DNA of 64,000 nt from Bradyrhizobium jicamae (GTDB taxonomy: Bacteria; Pseudomonadota; Alphaproteobacteria; Rhizobiales; Xanthobacteraceae), in assembly GCF_018130215.1 (NCBI RefSeq), contig NZ_JAFCKQ010000012.1:101537-165536 (forward strand). Reading direction: 5' to 3'. Shown here piece after piece: positions 43,702-53,328 of the stretch. Below the pieces are notes generated by a model, which was not told the origin of the DNA, did not search any database, and worked only from the letters and a program-made list of their open reading frames with translations. Position numbers and translations under genes: made by a program. How positions within the stretch are numbered: position 1 is the first letter of the stretch; each line of letters opens with the position of its first letter.

Positions 43702-44703
43702 TCAGGCGTCTGATCGGTGCAGCCCATCCTCCCGACGAGTCGGCGACTGGAACTGGCGGGGCGCTCGATGATTGAGTCGCCGCAGGATGCGTCGCATCAG
43801 GCCGGCCACCAGCCAGATCAGAGATGCAATGCCCGTTTGAAATCGTCCGCGTGTGAGACTGGTCAATAGTTCAAGCGCGTGACGAAACTGCCTCTGCTCA
43901 ATTGCACGCAGCGCCAACGAGCACGCCAGAACCGCCTCACCACGCGCAAATTGACCCGCCAGTTCCGGATGGGCTGCGATGAACTCGGTCTCGATCAATC
44001 GACGAGACCGCATCATTTGCTGGAAATCATCGGACATCGAGCCTGCCGAAATTCGATATCCGATGAGATATTCAGGCACCATCGCAATTTCGTGCCGCTC
44101 CGCAATTTGCAGATAGAGCTTCCAGTCCTCGCAACCCTGTGCGCCGCGTGCGCGGAGGGTTTCGTCAAAACCACCGGCAGCGATCAAGGCCTTGCGCTTG
44201 ATCAGGGCATTGCTGCCGCTGATGATGACGTTGCCCAGGCACATCTGTCTGAAGATGCTGCCTTCGAGCCGCGTAGGCGGAGCTGCCCCAGTCACGTTGC
44301 CGCTGTCACTGATCCAGCAGCACCAGGCATAGACAAGTGCAGTGTCCGGGCTGCTTGTCTCAAACCGCGCGATCTGCTGGGCAAGCTTGGTCGGCCACCA
44401 GAGATCGTCCGCATCAAGAGTCGCGATGAAGTCGCCCGTTGCCTCCGCAATTCCACGGTTGCGCGCCGAAGCTACGCCTCCATTTTGCTTGTAGACGTAC
44501 CGAACCCTTGGATCACTGCTTGTGAGGGTCGATGCAACTGCGCTGGTGCGATCGGTAGAGCCGTCATCGACGATGATGACCTCGATGCGACGATAAGTTT
44601 GGTTCAGTGCGCTCAACACGGTTTCGCGGATCGTGTCCGCAGCGTTGAACGCGGGAACGATCACTGAAACGAGCCCACTACTGAGAATACGCGATGAACC
44701 CAC
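43702..44703 (-). CDS. Family 2 glycosyltransferase
   Basis: A 333-residue GT2 enzyme: VSVIVPAFNAADTIRETVLS, IIVDDGSTDRTSA, GDFIATLDADDLWWP, and the acceptor-site segment GAQGCEDWKLYLQIAE. It is strikingly similar in layout to the GT2 at 46781 (shared QGCEDW and YLIGYRISAGSMSDD / FLTGYRLAPDAMSRN segments), suggesting duplication. GTG 44703 is the start. The 3' end is convergent with the secreted protein at 43274. Confidence 0.9.
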   Translation of the reverse strand: MGSSRILSSGLVSVIVPAFNAADTIRETVLSALNQTYRRIEVIIVDDGSTDRTSAVASTLTSSDPRVRYVYKQNGGVASARNRGIAEATGDFIATLDADDLWWPTKLAQQIARFETSSPDTALVYAWCCWISDSGNVTGAAPPTRLEGSIFRQMCLGNVIISGSNALIKRKALIAAGGFDETLRARGAQGCEDWKLYLQIAERHEIAMVPEYLIGYRISAGSMSDDFQQMMRSRRLIETEFIAAHPELAGQFARGEAVLACSLALRAIEQRQFRHALELLTSLTRGRFQTGIASLIWLVAGLMRRILRRLNHRAPRQFQSPTRREDGLHRSDA

Positions 44704-44827
44704 GACGTTATCTTAATGCTTAATCGCAATTTGAACTGTACTGACGGATACGAAACGCTAAAATTTAGCCGGAAGTTAGTGGTATTACAGCCCGTCTCCG
44801 AAAATATCGTAAATTATAATTCATTAC

Positions 44828-44833
44828 AAAGGG
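44828..44833 (+). promoter_or_regulatory. Ribosome-binding site deciding the 44842 start
   Basis: AAAGGG 8 bases before TTG 44842. Together with the fact that the first ATG (44716) lies only 12 bases from the divergent GT2 start, it supports a start at 44842 and leaves the AT-rich interval 44704-44827 as a promoter region. Confidence 0.55.
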
Positions 44834-44841
44834 TTAGTCCA

Positions 44842-45804
44842 TTGTTGGGTCGAGCAAGACAAGTCATGGTGACGGGCGGTGCCGGATTTCTCGGTTCCCA
44901 TTTGTGCGAAAAATTGATTTCTTTGGGGCACGAGGTGCTCTGCGTCGATAATTTCTATACCGGCACGAAGAGCAATCTCGGCGCATTGTTGGAATGTTCC
45001 CGCTTCGAATTGCTTCGGCACGACGTTACGTTTCCCCTGTACGTCGAAGTCGATCAGATTTTCAATTTGGCCTGCCCGGCGAGCCCGGTTCACTATCAGT
45101 ACGATCCGGTCCAGACGACCAAGACCAGCGTTCACGGTTCGATAAATATGCTTGGCCTGGCCAAGCGAGTGAAGGCGACGATCCTGCAGGCGTCAACCTC
45201 GGAAGTCTACGGTGATCCCGAAGTTCATCCGCAGCCCGAGGACTATTGGGGGCGGGTCAATCCGATTGGGCCGCGATCCTGTTACGATGAAGGCAAGCGT
45301 TGCGCGGAAACCTTGTTCTTCGACTATCGAAGGCAACACAAACTCTCGATCAAGGTTGCGCGGATCTTCAATACCTACGGACCAAGAATGAAGCCGAACG
45401 ACGGGCGCGTCGTTTCGAATTTCATTGTGCAGGCTCTCAGCAATCGGCCAATCGCGATCTATGGCGATGGAAGCCAGACGCGGTCGTTCTGCTACGTCGA
45501 TGATCTGATCGATGGCTTGATCCGGTTGATGGATACGCCTGACGAAGTCACGGGACCGATCAATCTTGGAAATCCGACTGAGTTCACCATCATGGAACTG
45601 GCCAAGCTTGTCATCGAATTGACCGGGTCGAGGTCGGCGATCGAATTCAAGCCGCTTCCTGCCGATGACCCGAGACAACGCCAGCCTGACATAACGCGGG
45701 CGCGAGAAACACTGGCCTGGTCTCCGTCCGTACCGTTGCGTGATGGCCTGATCAAGACGATCGCGCATTTCGAAGACCTGCTCAGGGAAAGCGCGGTCGC
45801 TTGA
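44842..45804 (+). CDS. UDP-glucuronate decarboxylase (UDP-xylose synthase)
   Basis: An extended SDR that turns UDP-glucuronate into UDP-xylose. The family hallmarks are present: VTGGAGFLGSHLCEKLI, FNLACPASPVHYQYDPVQT, ASTSEVYGDPEVHPQ, SCYDEGKRCAETL with the YxxxK pair, RIFNTYGPRM and GSQTRSFCYVDDL. I take TTG 44842 (320 residues) as the start; an ATG at 44716 would add a 42-residue tail atypical for the family. It uses the product of UDP-glucose dehydrogenase (5044). Overlaps the following galE by one base (TGATG), so translation is coupled. Confidence 0.92.
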   Translation: MLGRARQVMVTGGAGFLGSHLCEKLISLGHEVLCVDNFYTGTKSNLGALLECSRFELLRHDVTFPLYVEVDQIFNLACPASPVHYQYDPVQTTKTSVHGSINMLGLAKRVKATILQASTSEVYGDPEVHPQPEDYWGRVNPIGPRSCYDEGKRCAETLFFDYRRQHKLSIKVARIFNTYGPRMKPNDGRVVSNFIVQALSNRPIAIYGDGSQTRSFCYVDDLIDGLIRLMDTPDEVTGPINLGNPTEFTIMELAKLVIELTGSRSAIEFKPLPADDPRQRQPDITRARETLAWSPSVPLRDGLIKTIAHFEDLLRESAVA

Positions 45805-46784
45805 TGAAAACGGTTCTGGTAACAGGGGGGGCGGGCTACGTCGGCTCGCACTGCTGCAAAGCGTTCGCCCAAGCCGGCTGGAATGTCGTCGTGCTCGACA
45901 ATCTCTCGAGGGGATGGCGGGACGCGGTGCGCTGGGGACCGCTGATCGAATGCGATATTCGTGACGAACCGCGGCTTCGCGCCGCCTTGCAAGCGCACCA
46001 ACCCGACCTTGTCGCCCACTTCGCGGCGAGGGCTTATGTGGGTGAGTCGGTGGCCGATCCTGCGCTGTATTACGCCAACAATACTGCAGGCACGCTTGCG
46101 CTGCTTGAGGCCATGCGCGCTACCGGTGGCCGGCATCTGCTGTTCTCGAGCACCTGCGCAAGCTACGGTATCCCGCGTACTCTGCCGCTCGACGAAGCGC
46201 ATCCGCAGACACCGATCAATCCGTACGGCTGGTCGAAAATGATCATCGAACGGATGTTGGAGGATTATGGCCGCGCCTATGGCCTGGCGTCGGTCTCCCT
46301 GCGCTATTTCAACGCCGCCGGCTGCGATCCGGACGGAGAAATCGGGGAGCGGCACGAACCCGAAACGCATGCCATCCCGCTGCTGATCGAAGCCGCACGT
46401 GTGCCGGATCGCCCGTTTACGGTGTTCGGAAACGATTTCCCGACGCCCGATGGAAGTGCCATCAGAGACTATGTTCACGTCAACGACCTGGCCAGCGCAC
46501 ACGTGCACGCAGGAGAAATGATCGTCGACCGTGGTGGGACGCACGTCTTCAACCTGGGTACCGGAGTCGGAACCAGCGTGCTCGAGCTGATCGGAGCGGT
46601 GAAGCGCGCAGCGGGGACTGATCCAGTTGTGCAATTCGGCCCGCGGCGCGAGGGTGATCCGCCGGTGCTCGTCGCTTCCTACTCCAAGGCGGAGCGAGAG
46701 CTCGGCTGGCGGCCGCAACGTTCGCAGATCGATTTCATCATCGAGACTGCGCTGCGATGGCGTGATGGTCGGGTTGGCCGGTGA
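45804..46784 (+). CDS. galE: UDP-glucose 4-epimerase
   Basis: Interconverts UDP-glucose and UDP-galactose. The 326-residue protein has VTGGAGYVGSHCC at the N-terminus, FSSTCASYGIPR, the YxxxK pair in NPYGWSKMIIE, and SLRYFNAAGCDPDGEIGE, which is characteristic of the bacterial GalE branch. ATG 45804 overlaps the UDP-xylose synthase stop by one base. It is followed by a GT2 overlapping by 4 bases (GTGA). The rhizobial name exoB is sometimes used for this gene. Confidence 0.94.
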   Translation: MKTVLVTGGAGYVGSHCCKAFAQAGWNVVVLDNLSRGWRDAVRWGPLIECDIRDEPRLRAALQAHQPDLVAHFAARAYVGESVADPALYYANNTAGTLALLEAMRATGGRHLLFSSTCASYGIPRTLPLDEAHPQTPINPYGWSKMIIERMLEDYGRAYGLASVSLRYFNAAGCDPDGEIGERHEPETHAIPLLIEAARVPDRPFTVFGNDFPTPDGSAIRDYVHVNDLASAHVHAGEMIVDRGGTHVFNLGTGVGTSVLELIGAVKRAAGTDPVVQFGPRREGDPPVLVASYSKAERELGWRPQRSQIDFIIETALRWRDGRVGR

Positions 46785-47800
46785 GCGACGCAGACGATCC
46801 TGTATCGGTGGTCGTACCTGCCTACAACGCGGAGCGCACCATCGGCGAGACTCTGCTGAGCATCAGATCGCAGACTCATGAAAATCTTGAGATCATCGTC
46901 GTCGATGACGGATCCACCGATGATACCTACGGACGGGCTCGCGAGCACAGTGTTGCGGACAGCCGCGTCAAGATCGTTCAGCAGCCGAACCTCGGTGTTG
47001 CCGCGGCACGAAATCGGGGAATAGCGGAAGCCCGATTTGACATCATTGCGCCGATCGATGCGGATGATCTATGGCGGCCGACCAAAATATCCCGGCAGCT
47101 TGAGGTGCTGAGAAGCGGCGGTCCGCAGCTAAACCTCGTGTACACGTGGAGCGCGCATATCGATCAGAGTAGCAAGGTCGTCGGACTGGACAGCCGTCCG
47201 AGCTTCACTGGCGACGTCCTGTCGGTGCTTTGCTACGGGAACTTCGTGGGAAACGGAAGCACTGCGCTCATGCGCAAGGCTGTCGTGCAACGCCTCGGTG
47301 GCTACGATTCATCCTTGAGATCCCGCCAGGCCCAGGGTTGCGAGGACTGGGGTCTCTATCTGCGAATTGCGAGAGCGGGGCATTTCGCGGTGGTGCCGGA
47401 CTTTCTGACCGGCTATCGTCTGGCGCCGGACGCGATGTCCCGGAATATCGACCAGATGCTGAGATCAGACGCACTCGTGCGCGCGGAGGGTCTTGCCCTG
47501 TACCCAGAATGCGAAAGGCAGATTCGATTGGGGCGGCTATCCTACATCGAATGGATGTTCCAACGCGAGCTGAAGGCTCTGAACTGGCCTGGTTGCCTGA
47601 AGCTGTTGCGGCTTGTGTTTGCCGCTGACGACACGCGACCGCCTTCCTGGTGGCAGTCGGCGAAATGCATGCTTCGCATGGCAGTCGATTCCGTCGCCAT
47701 CAATCCGCTCCTGTCGAAGGAGGCAGGGCAACTCGAGGCACGGGCTTTCATCACAGGGAGCGAGTGCTCGCGGACTTCGAATGGATTGGTAAAAGACTAG
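46781..47800 (+). CDS. Family 2 glycosyltransferase
   Basis: A 339-residue GT2 enzyme with VSVVVPAYNAERTIGETLLS, IIVVDDGSTDDTYGR, IAPIDADDLWRP and the acceptor segment RQAQGCEDWGLYLRI. Closely similar to the GT2 at 43702. The start GTG 46781 overlaps galE by 4 bases. Ends 9 bases before the next glycosyltransferase gene. The sugar donor is unknown. Confidence 0.91.
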   Translation: MSDADDPVSVVVPAYNAERTIGETLLSIRSQTHENLEIIVVDDGSTDDTYGRAREHSVADSRVKIVQQPNLGVAAARNRGIAEARFDIIAPIDADDLWRPTKISRQLEVLRSGGPQLNLVYTWSAHIDQSSKVVGLDSRPSFTGDVLSVLCYGNFVGNGSTALMRKAVVQRLGGYDSSLRSRQAQGCEDWGLYLRIARAGHFAVVPDFLTGYRLAPDAMSRNIDQMLRSDALVRAEGLALYPECERQIRLGRLSYIEWMFQRELKALNWPGCLKLLRLVFAADDTRPPSWWQSAKCMLRMAVDSVAINPLLSKEAGQLEARAFITGSECSRTSNGLVKD

Positions 47801-47809
47801 GCCGGTGTC

Positions 47810-48874
47810 ATGATCACGAGCATACTTCGATCTCTTGTCGGTCGGTTCAACAAACTGGATGTCATTCAGTTCGGCCTCCGAGGCATGCTGTTGCCGTCCA
47901 AGGTGAAGCATCTTCACGGACCGATCGAGATCGGCGGCGATGCCAACGACGTGATCGTCATCAGCGTCATGCGAAATAGCGAAGCATGGCTGAAATCGTT
48001 TCTGTTCCATCATCGCAGGATGGGCGTGAGGCATTTCGTGATCATCGATAATGGATCGACTGATGCCTCGGTAGGGCTCCTGTCGCAGCAGCCGGACGTA
48101 ACCTTGCTGCAGACTGACGCGCCGTATCATGCGTATGAGAATACGATGAAGCGATATCTCGCGGAGCGCTTTTGCAGCAGTCGCTGGTGCCTGTGCGTCG
48201 ATGCCGATGAGCGATTCGATTTTCCGGGGTCGTCCAGGATCGGTCTCACGTCACTGATCAACTATTTGAGCAGCCGCGGCTTCAATGCAGTCGTGACGCA
48301 GATGCTCGATATGTTTAGCGACCGTCCCATCTCGGATGCACGCATCGACGGGGATGGCGAACTGATCGAGCAGTATCCATTCTACGATCTTTCCGACATC
48401 GCCAAGACACCATACCAATTCGGGAGGGTGTCGAATCCGGCGATCATGACGCATCGTGGCGGCATCAGGAAAACGGTCTTTGGAACCAATAACGGTCTTT
48501 CGAAAGTGTCCCTGTTCCTGATGGACGGAAAGATCAAACCGTTCATCGCGTGGCATCATGCCTTGCATGCGCGCTTGGCGGATATTTCTTGCGTTTTGTT
48601 GCACTTTCCGTTCACCGAGTCATTTGGAGCCAAGGTTGCTGAGGCGGTAAGAAGCGGAAGGTATGGTTACCTGACAACCGACGAGTACGTGTCGTACCTG
48701 GACGGTTTCCAGCAGCGGCCGCGGTTGACCCTCAAGCGGGACTCCGCGGTGCGATTCGCGCGCGTAGACGAATTGCTCGGTAACGGCTTTCTGGTCGCTT
48801 CCGACGATTATCGGCGCTGGGTGATCGATCATGCCGAGCGACGATCGGCGACGACCGATGTTTCGCCGGCGTGA
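47810..48874 (+). CDS. Glycosyltransferase of the GT2/GT92-like (DUF23) type
   Basis: A 354-residue protein. NDVIVISVMRNSEAWLKSFLFHHRRMGVRHFVIIDNGSTD and CVDADERFDFPG give the GT-A donor site with a DAD metal-binding motif. The first sentence stretch (VISVMRNSEAWLKSFL) is the 'E-W-x-x-F/H-x-x-x-G-[VF]-x-x-[FIV]' pattern of glycan-transferring families related to GT92/DUF23. ATG 47810 has no strong ribosome-binding site. It is convergent with the ABC transporter. Confidence 0.8.
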   Translation: MITSILRSLVGRFNKLDVIQFGLRGMLLPSKVKHLHGPIEIGGDANDVIVISVMRNSEAWLKSFLFHHRRMGVRHFVIIDNGSTDASVGLLSQQPDVTLLQTDAPYHAYENTMKRYLAERFCSSRWCLCVDADERFDFPGSSRIGLTSLINYLSSRGFNAVVTQMLDMFSDRPISDARIDGDGELIEQYPFYDLSDIAKTPYQFGRVSNPAIMTHRGGIRKTVFGTNNGLSKVSLFLMDGKIKPFIAWHHALHARLADISCVLLHFPFTESFGAKVAEAVRSGRYGYLTTDEYVSYLDGFQQRPRLTLKRDSAVRFARVDELLGNGFLVASDDYRRWVIDHAERRSATTDVSPA

Positions 48875-48927
48875 TTGGACGGGGCACGCTGCTGCAAGCA
48901 AAGCACTGAACCGGCGGCGGGCCTGGG

Positions 48928-50751
48928 TTACTGCGCTTGTCTTGACGTCGGTTGTCGGACACCGTTCAGCTCTGCCGCAAACGACATATTCCGGCTGGCA
49001 GCCAGTTCCAGCAGTGGGCCGCTCTCGACCAGCGTTCCGCGATCGATCACAACGCCATCGTCGCAAAATGCGAGCGTCGAGGCATGGTGGCTCACCACTA
49101 TGGTGGTCGGTTGCCATCCGCTGTCGCGAACGAGTGAAAGGATCGCGGCCTCGGACAGGCCGTCGATGGCATTTGTTGCTTCGTCGAGAATCAGGATGTC
49201 GGGTCGGCGTAGAAATGCGCGCGCGAGACCGACGCGTTGGCGTTGCCCTCCCGACAGGCCCAGTCCGCGCGTACCAACCCGTGTCTGATAGCCGTCGGGC
49301 AGATCGTCGATGAACTCGTGAATGTCGGCCATTCGGGCAGCCTCGACGATCGCATCCAGCGCTGCGCCGGGCTCGCCGTACTCGATATTTTCCCGGATGG
49401 TGCCGTCGATGAGATCGACGTCCTGTCCGGCCAGGCCGAGATGCGCCCGCCAGCTTCTCGGATCGAGTTCGTTCAGCGGAACACCATCGATCAATATCCG
49501 TCCCTCGTCAGGCTCGATGAGACGGCAAAGGAGGGCAACCACGGTGCTCTTGCCCGAGCCGGATCGGCCAATTAACGCCGTCGTACGGCCCCGCTCCAAG
49601 GTGAAGCTGAGTTGATGGAGAGCTGGCGCCTTGCCGGCCGAACCGTAAGTGAAGCTCACCCTGTCGAACACGATCGGTCCGGAAAGCCTCGAAAACGAGA
49701 GCGCGCCGCGCGGAGGAGCGGGCTTGCCGGAAGGGTCGAGCAACCACTCGACCTCCCTGACGGATCCTTCCGTGGCGGCAAGGGCTATGTTGGCGCCGCT
49801 CAGGCCGCGGATCAGTGGTTGGAAACGATAGAGGACAACCATGAACGCGAACAGGATCGGGAATGACGTACCCGCGAGATGGGCGCCGATCAACAGCCCA
49901 ATGAACAGCACCGCCAGCGCCACTTCGAGCATCGACCAGGCGATTGCGGACAGTCGCTCGATCTCAAATAGCGACCGGCGCACACCCTCGGAAGCAACGG
50001 CGAGATTCCGGTGCTCCTGCTCCTCCTGATTGAAGACGTGTATGGCGCGGATCGCATCGATGGTGCGCACCATGCGTTCAGCAAGGTGCACGTTCGACAA
50101 GGATACCTCGTCGCTCATTGTCTGCACACGCCGCACGAAGTTGACTTGAATCGTGCGGATCACCACGGCGCCGGCCACCACGATGAGGGTCAGCTTCCAG
50201 TTGATGATCAGGAGAAGGACAGTAAAGACGAGCGCTGAGATGGCGTCGACCAGGATCTTGAAGCGCGTACGCAGCGCATCGGAGACGCGCCAGGCCTCGG
50301 TTGACAGGATGTTCAAAAGTCGAGCGCGACCTTCGTCAAGAAAGAACGGAAAGCCGACGTTGAACAGCTGGAGCGACAGCGCTGACCGAATGTCGTTTCC
50401 CGCGCGGCCATCGACCCACGCGATGAACATCGTGTTGATGGCCTGGATGAGGCTTTTTAGAACTACGAAGCCGAGGATGACGACCCCGAACACGACGAGC
50501 CGCGTGTTGGGGTCGGTCGTGCCGGCCAGTCGAATGGTCGTCGCCAGCAGGCCGGTGGGCTCAGTCGGCTGGGTAGCGAGGAGTGTTCCCATCAACGGGA
50601 TGAGCAGCCCGATGCCCAGGCCCTCGAGCGTGGTCGCAAGAAAGCTTAGCAGCGCGACCACGGGGACCGCCCAGGCGTAGCGCCGGGAAACCGCCCAGAG
50701 CGGGCTGCCCGCGACTCCGGGCCAGAAGGCGCGCAGGATGCGATTGATCAA
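48928..50751 (-). CDS. ABC transporter, fused permease and ATPase (PglK/MsbA-like)
   Basis: A 607-residue half-transporter with six membrane helices (about 25-55, 85-115, 170-200, 270-310) and a nucleotide-binding domain. Walker A GRSGSGKST (395-403), signature LSGGQ (499-503), Walker B ILDEAT (521-526) and the H-loop VVSHHAST (H555) are all intact. PglK-type members flip lipid-linked oligosaccharides; MsbA-type members move lipid A. No HlyD-type or outer-membrane partner is adjacent, so it is unlikely to be a type I protein exporter. It stands minus-strand within a plus-strand glycosyltransferase array. Confidence 0.9.
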   Translation of the reverse strand: MINRILRAFWPGVAGSPLWAVSRRYAWAVPVVALLSFLATTLEGLGIGLLIPLMGTLLATQPTEPTGLLATTIRLAGTTDPNTRLVVFGVVILGFVVLKSLIQAINTMFIAWVDGRAGNDIRSALSLQLFNVGFPFFLDEGRARLLNILSTEAWRVSDALRTRFKILVDAISALVFTVLLLIINWKLTLIVVAGAVVIRTIQVNFVRRVQTMSDEVSLSNVHLAERMVRTIDAIRAIHVFNQEEQEHRNLAVASEGVRRSLFEIERLSAIAWSMLEVALAVLFIGLLIGAHLAGTSFPILFAFMVVLYRFQPLIRGLSGANIALAATEGSVREVEWLLDPSGKPAPPRGALSFSRLSGPIVFDRVSFTYGSAGKAPALHQLSFTLERGRTTALIGRSGSGKSTVVALLCRLIEPDEGRILIDGVPLNELDPRSWRAHLGLAGQDVDLIDGTIRENIEYGEPGAALDAIVEAARMADIHEFIDDLPDGYQTRVGTRGLGLSGGQRQRVGLARAFLRRPDILILDEATNAIDGLSEAAILSLVRDSGWQPTTIVVSHHASTLAFCDDGVVIDRGTLVESGPLLELAASRNMSFAAELNGVRQPTSRQAQ

Positions 50752-50921
50752 GTTAACTGTCCTGGCACGGTGAGATTGGCTGCAGGTTGTCCTATCGGTA
50801 TGATATGCATAGTATTTTTGATCTCGAGTAAATCTTGGAAAAGAGTACCGGCTCCGGTGCTCTATTGAAATAGCAGAGCAGGCTCATTTCGCGACATGGC
50901 CCGATTAACCAAGGCATTTGA

Positions 50922-52463
50922 ATGACCGGGGAAGGACAAGAGACTGCGCACGAGCGGCCCCGAATGGAGACCGGTTCCCCATATGATCGTATTGCCGTCG
51001 TCATCAATGTCTACAATCAAGCCCGCTTTCTCGCCGGAGCGCTCGACAGCGTGCTGGCGCAGACCCGTCCGGCAGATGAAGTCATTGTGGTGGACGACGG
51101 ATCGGACGATCGTCCCGAGGACGTGCTGGACCGCTACGATCAGGTTCGGTTGATCCGGCAGTCGAACAAGGGCCTTGCGGCGGCCCGCAACACCGGCTTG
51201 CAGGCCGCAAGCGGCGCCTTGATCGTCTTCCTTGATGCCGACGACCGGCTCCTGCCGAAGGCGCTGGAAGCGGGGCTTGCGGCGCTGCAAGCGAGACCTG
51301 ACTGTGCTTTTTCCGTCGGCGGATATCGGCGTATCGACGTTGACGGCAAACCTATCGGCAACGACGTCTGGCCTCCGGCCTCGCTCGATTACCATGATCT
51401 GCTTCACGGCAATCAGATCGCGATGCATGCGACGGTAATGTACTTTCGTGAGCGGCTGCTCGAAAGCGGAGGCTTCGATGTCAGTCTGCCACGGGTCGAA
51501 GACTACGATGTGTATCTGCGGCTCGCGCAGCTCCATCCCATCGTGGTGTGTCGCGAGCTCGTTGCCGAGTATCGTCAACATGACGCCAACATGTCGAATG
51601 ATGCTCGCCGGATGCTGATGTGGGTCACGAAGGTCCACGAGCGGCAATGGCCGGTCGCCTCGAAGACTCCAAGGCTTGCGGAGGCGTGGCGCCAGGGACA
51701 ACGGACCTGGCGAAACTACTACAGGTCAAGGATGGAGGGGGGCCGTGCGGCGGTGCCAGGACCGGCAAGTGTCGATGTCGGCGATCTTGCACGAACCTCC
51801 CCCATCAGCGACGAGTTTGGGTTTGATCGAGGCACGCCCATCGATCGAGTCTATATCGAGGATTTCCTGCGTCGCAATCGTGTCTCCATCAGAGGACGCG
51901 TTCTCGAGGTTGGAGACGACAGCTACTCCAGACGATTCGGGGCCGACCGCATCACCCGGCAAGATGTCTTGTTTGTCGCAAAAGGAAATCCCTCCGCGAC
52001 CATTATCGGTGATCTTTCGCAGAAGCGCGTCCTGCCCGAGGCCGCATTCGATTGCCTGATACTGACCCAAACACTTCACTTGATCTACGACATGCAAGCC
52101 GCTGTGCAAGAAATGTATCGTGCACTTCGGCCGGGCGGCGTTGCGCTGGTCACTGTGCCGGGAATTACCAGGATCGATCGGGGAAGGTGGGGCAAGGAGT
52201 GGTACTGGTCGCTGACCGAAGTGTCGGCATACCGGCTGTTTGCCGACGTGTTCGGGAAAAAGCACGTGGAGGTCGAAAGCGACGGCAACGTTTACGCCGC
52301 GACGCTCTTCCTGCAGGGACTCGCGGCGGAAGAGGCCGATCCGGAAAAGCTGGCCGAATATGATCCTTGCTTCCCGGTCACGATTACGATCAGAGCCGCG
52401 AAAAGTCCCGGTTGGCGCGAGCTGCCGCGGCGCGCATGGAGACGGCTGCGTTCCCATGGCTGA
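50922..52463 (+). CDS. Fused family 2 glycosyltransferase and SAM methyltransferase
   Basis: A 513-residue two-domain protein. Residues about 20-300 are a GT2 domain (VVINVYNQARFLAGALDSVL, VVDDGSDDR, FLDADDRLL at 104-110, VEDYDVYLRLAQLHP). Residues about 320-500 resemble a class I methyltransferase: VLEVGDDSYSRRFGADR, FDCLILTQTLHLIYDM and YRALRPGGVALVTVPG. Its motif I is GDDSY rather than the usual GxGxG, which is a deviation worth testing. ATG 50922 lies on the same strand as the next two GT2 genes, which overlap by 8 and 1 bases. Such fusions could add a sugar and methylate it in one chain. Confidence 0.85.
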   Translation: MTGEGQETAHERPRMETGSPYDRIAVVINVYNQARFLAGALDSVLAQTRPADEVIVVDDGSDDRPEDVLDRYDQVRLIRQSNKGLAAARNTGLQAASGALIVFLDADDRLLPKALEAGLAALQARPDCAFSVGGYRRIDVDGKPIGNDVWPPASLDYHDLLHGNQIAMHATVMYFRERLLESGGFDVSLPRVEDYDVYLRLAQLHPIVVCRELVAEYRQHDANMSNDARRMLMWVTKVHERQWPVASKTPRLAEAWRQGQRTWRNYYRSRMEGGRAAVPGPASVDVGDLARTSPISDEFGFDRGTPIDRVYIEDFLRRNRVSIRGRVLEVGDDSYSRRFGADRITRQDVLFVAKGNPSATIIGDLSQKRVLPEAAFDCLILTQTLHLIYDMQAAVQEMYRALRPGGVALVTVPGITRIDRGRWGKEWYWSLTEVSAYRLFADVFGKKHVEVESDGNVYAATLFLQGLAAEEADPEKLAEYDPCFPVTITIRAAKSPGWRELPRRAWRRLRSHG

Positions 52464-53328
52464 TCGAAGGGTATCCGCCATTGTCATCGTCTATAATGGG
52501 GCGGAGTTTCTGCGCGACGCGATCGCCAGTATCGTCGGTCAAACCTTGACAGACTGGGAGCTCATTGTCGTGGACGATGGGTCGACCGACCAGAGTGCTT
52601 CGATTGCCGAGGAGTTTGTCGCGTTGCGGCCGGATCAGATCCGGCTGGTCCGGCACGAGGATTGCCGTAATCACGGGATGAGCGCCGCAAGGAACCTCGG
52701 GATTGCGCAGGCGCGCGGAAAATACATAGCTTTCCTCGATGCCGACGACGAATGGTTGCCCAACAAGCTGCTTGACCAGGTTGCCGTGCTGGAGGCGAAC
52801 CCGGCGCTGGGTATGGTCTACGGGCGAACCACGATATGGTATTCCTGGCAGTCGCCGCCGTCCGGCGAGGATTTCCACTATGCACTTGGCGTCACGCCGG
52901 GCCGGGCCTACGATCCGCCGATCTTGTTCGAGAATTTGCTGCGCAACGTCTATCAGACGCCAACCACCTGCAACGCGTTGATTTCGCGGCGCGTCGCCAT
53001 TGAAGTCGGCTGCTTTGATGATGCCTTCAAGGGGATGTTCGAAGATCAAGTGTTCTTCGCCAAGGTGATGATGAGCGCCCCGGTGTTCGTGTCTGATGTC
53101 GTGTGGGCCAAATACCGGCAGCATGCTGACAGCGCCTCTGTCGCGTCGCAGAGCGCCGGAGCAGACGAAAGCGCCCGCCTGAGATTCCTTCGGTGGACCG
53201 CCGGATACCTGCTGCGGCGGCGAGGCGTGAGAATTCGTACGTGGCTGAGATTCTCGCGTGTGTTTGTGGCTGCCTGGCGAGATACCCTGAACGTGCGCAA
53301 GGCAAACCGGGCTGGATCAAGACCGTGA
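52456..53328 (+). CDS. Family 2 glycosyltransferase
   Basis: A 290-residue GT2 enzyme: VSAIVIVYNGAEFLRDAIAS, IVVDDGSTDQSAS, YIAFLDADDEWLPN, and the acceptor segment GMFEDQVFFAKVMMSAPVF. ATG 52456 lies inside the end of the preceding gene (8-base overlap). Its stop overlaps the next start by one base (TGATG). Closely related to the GT2 at 53328. Confidence 0.9.
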   Translation: MADRRVSAIVIVYNGAEFLRDAIASIVGQTLTDWELIVVDDGSTDQSASIAEEFVALRPDQIRLVRHEDCRNHGMSAARNLGIAQARGKYIAFLDADDEWLPNKLLDQVAVLEANPALGMVYGRTTIWYSWQSPPSGEDFHYALGVTPGRAYDPPILFENLLRNVYQTPTTCNALISRRVAIEVGCFDDAFKGMFEDQVFFAKVMMSAPVFVSDVVWAKYRQHADSASVASQSAGADESARLRFLRWTAGYLLRRRGVRIRTWLRFSRVFVAAWRDTLNVRKANRAGSRP

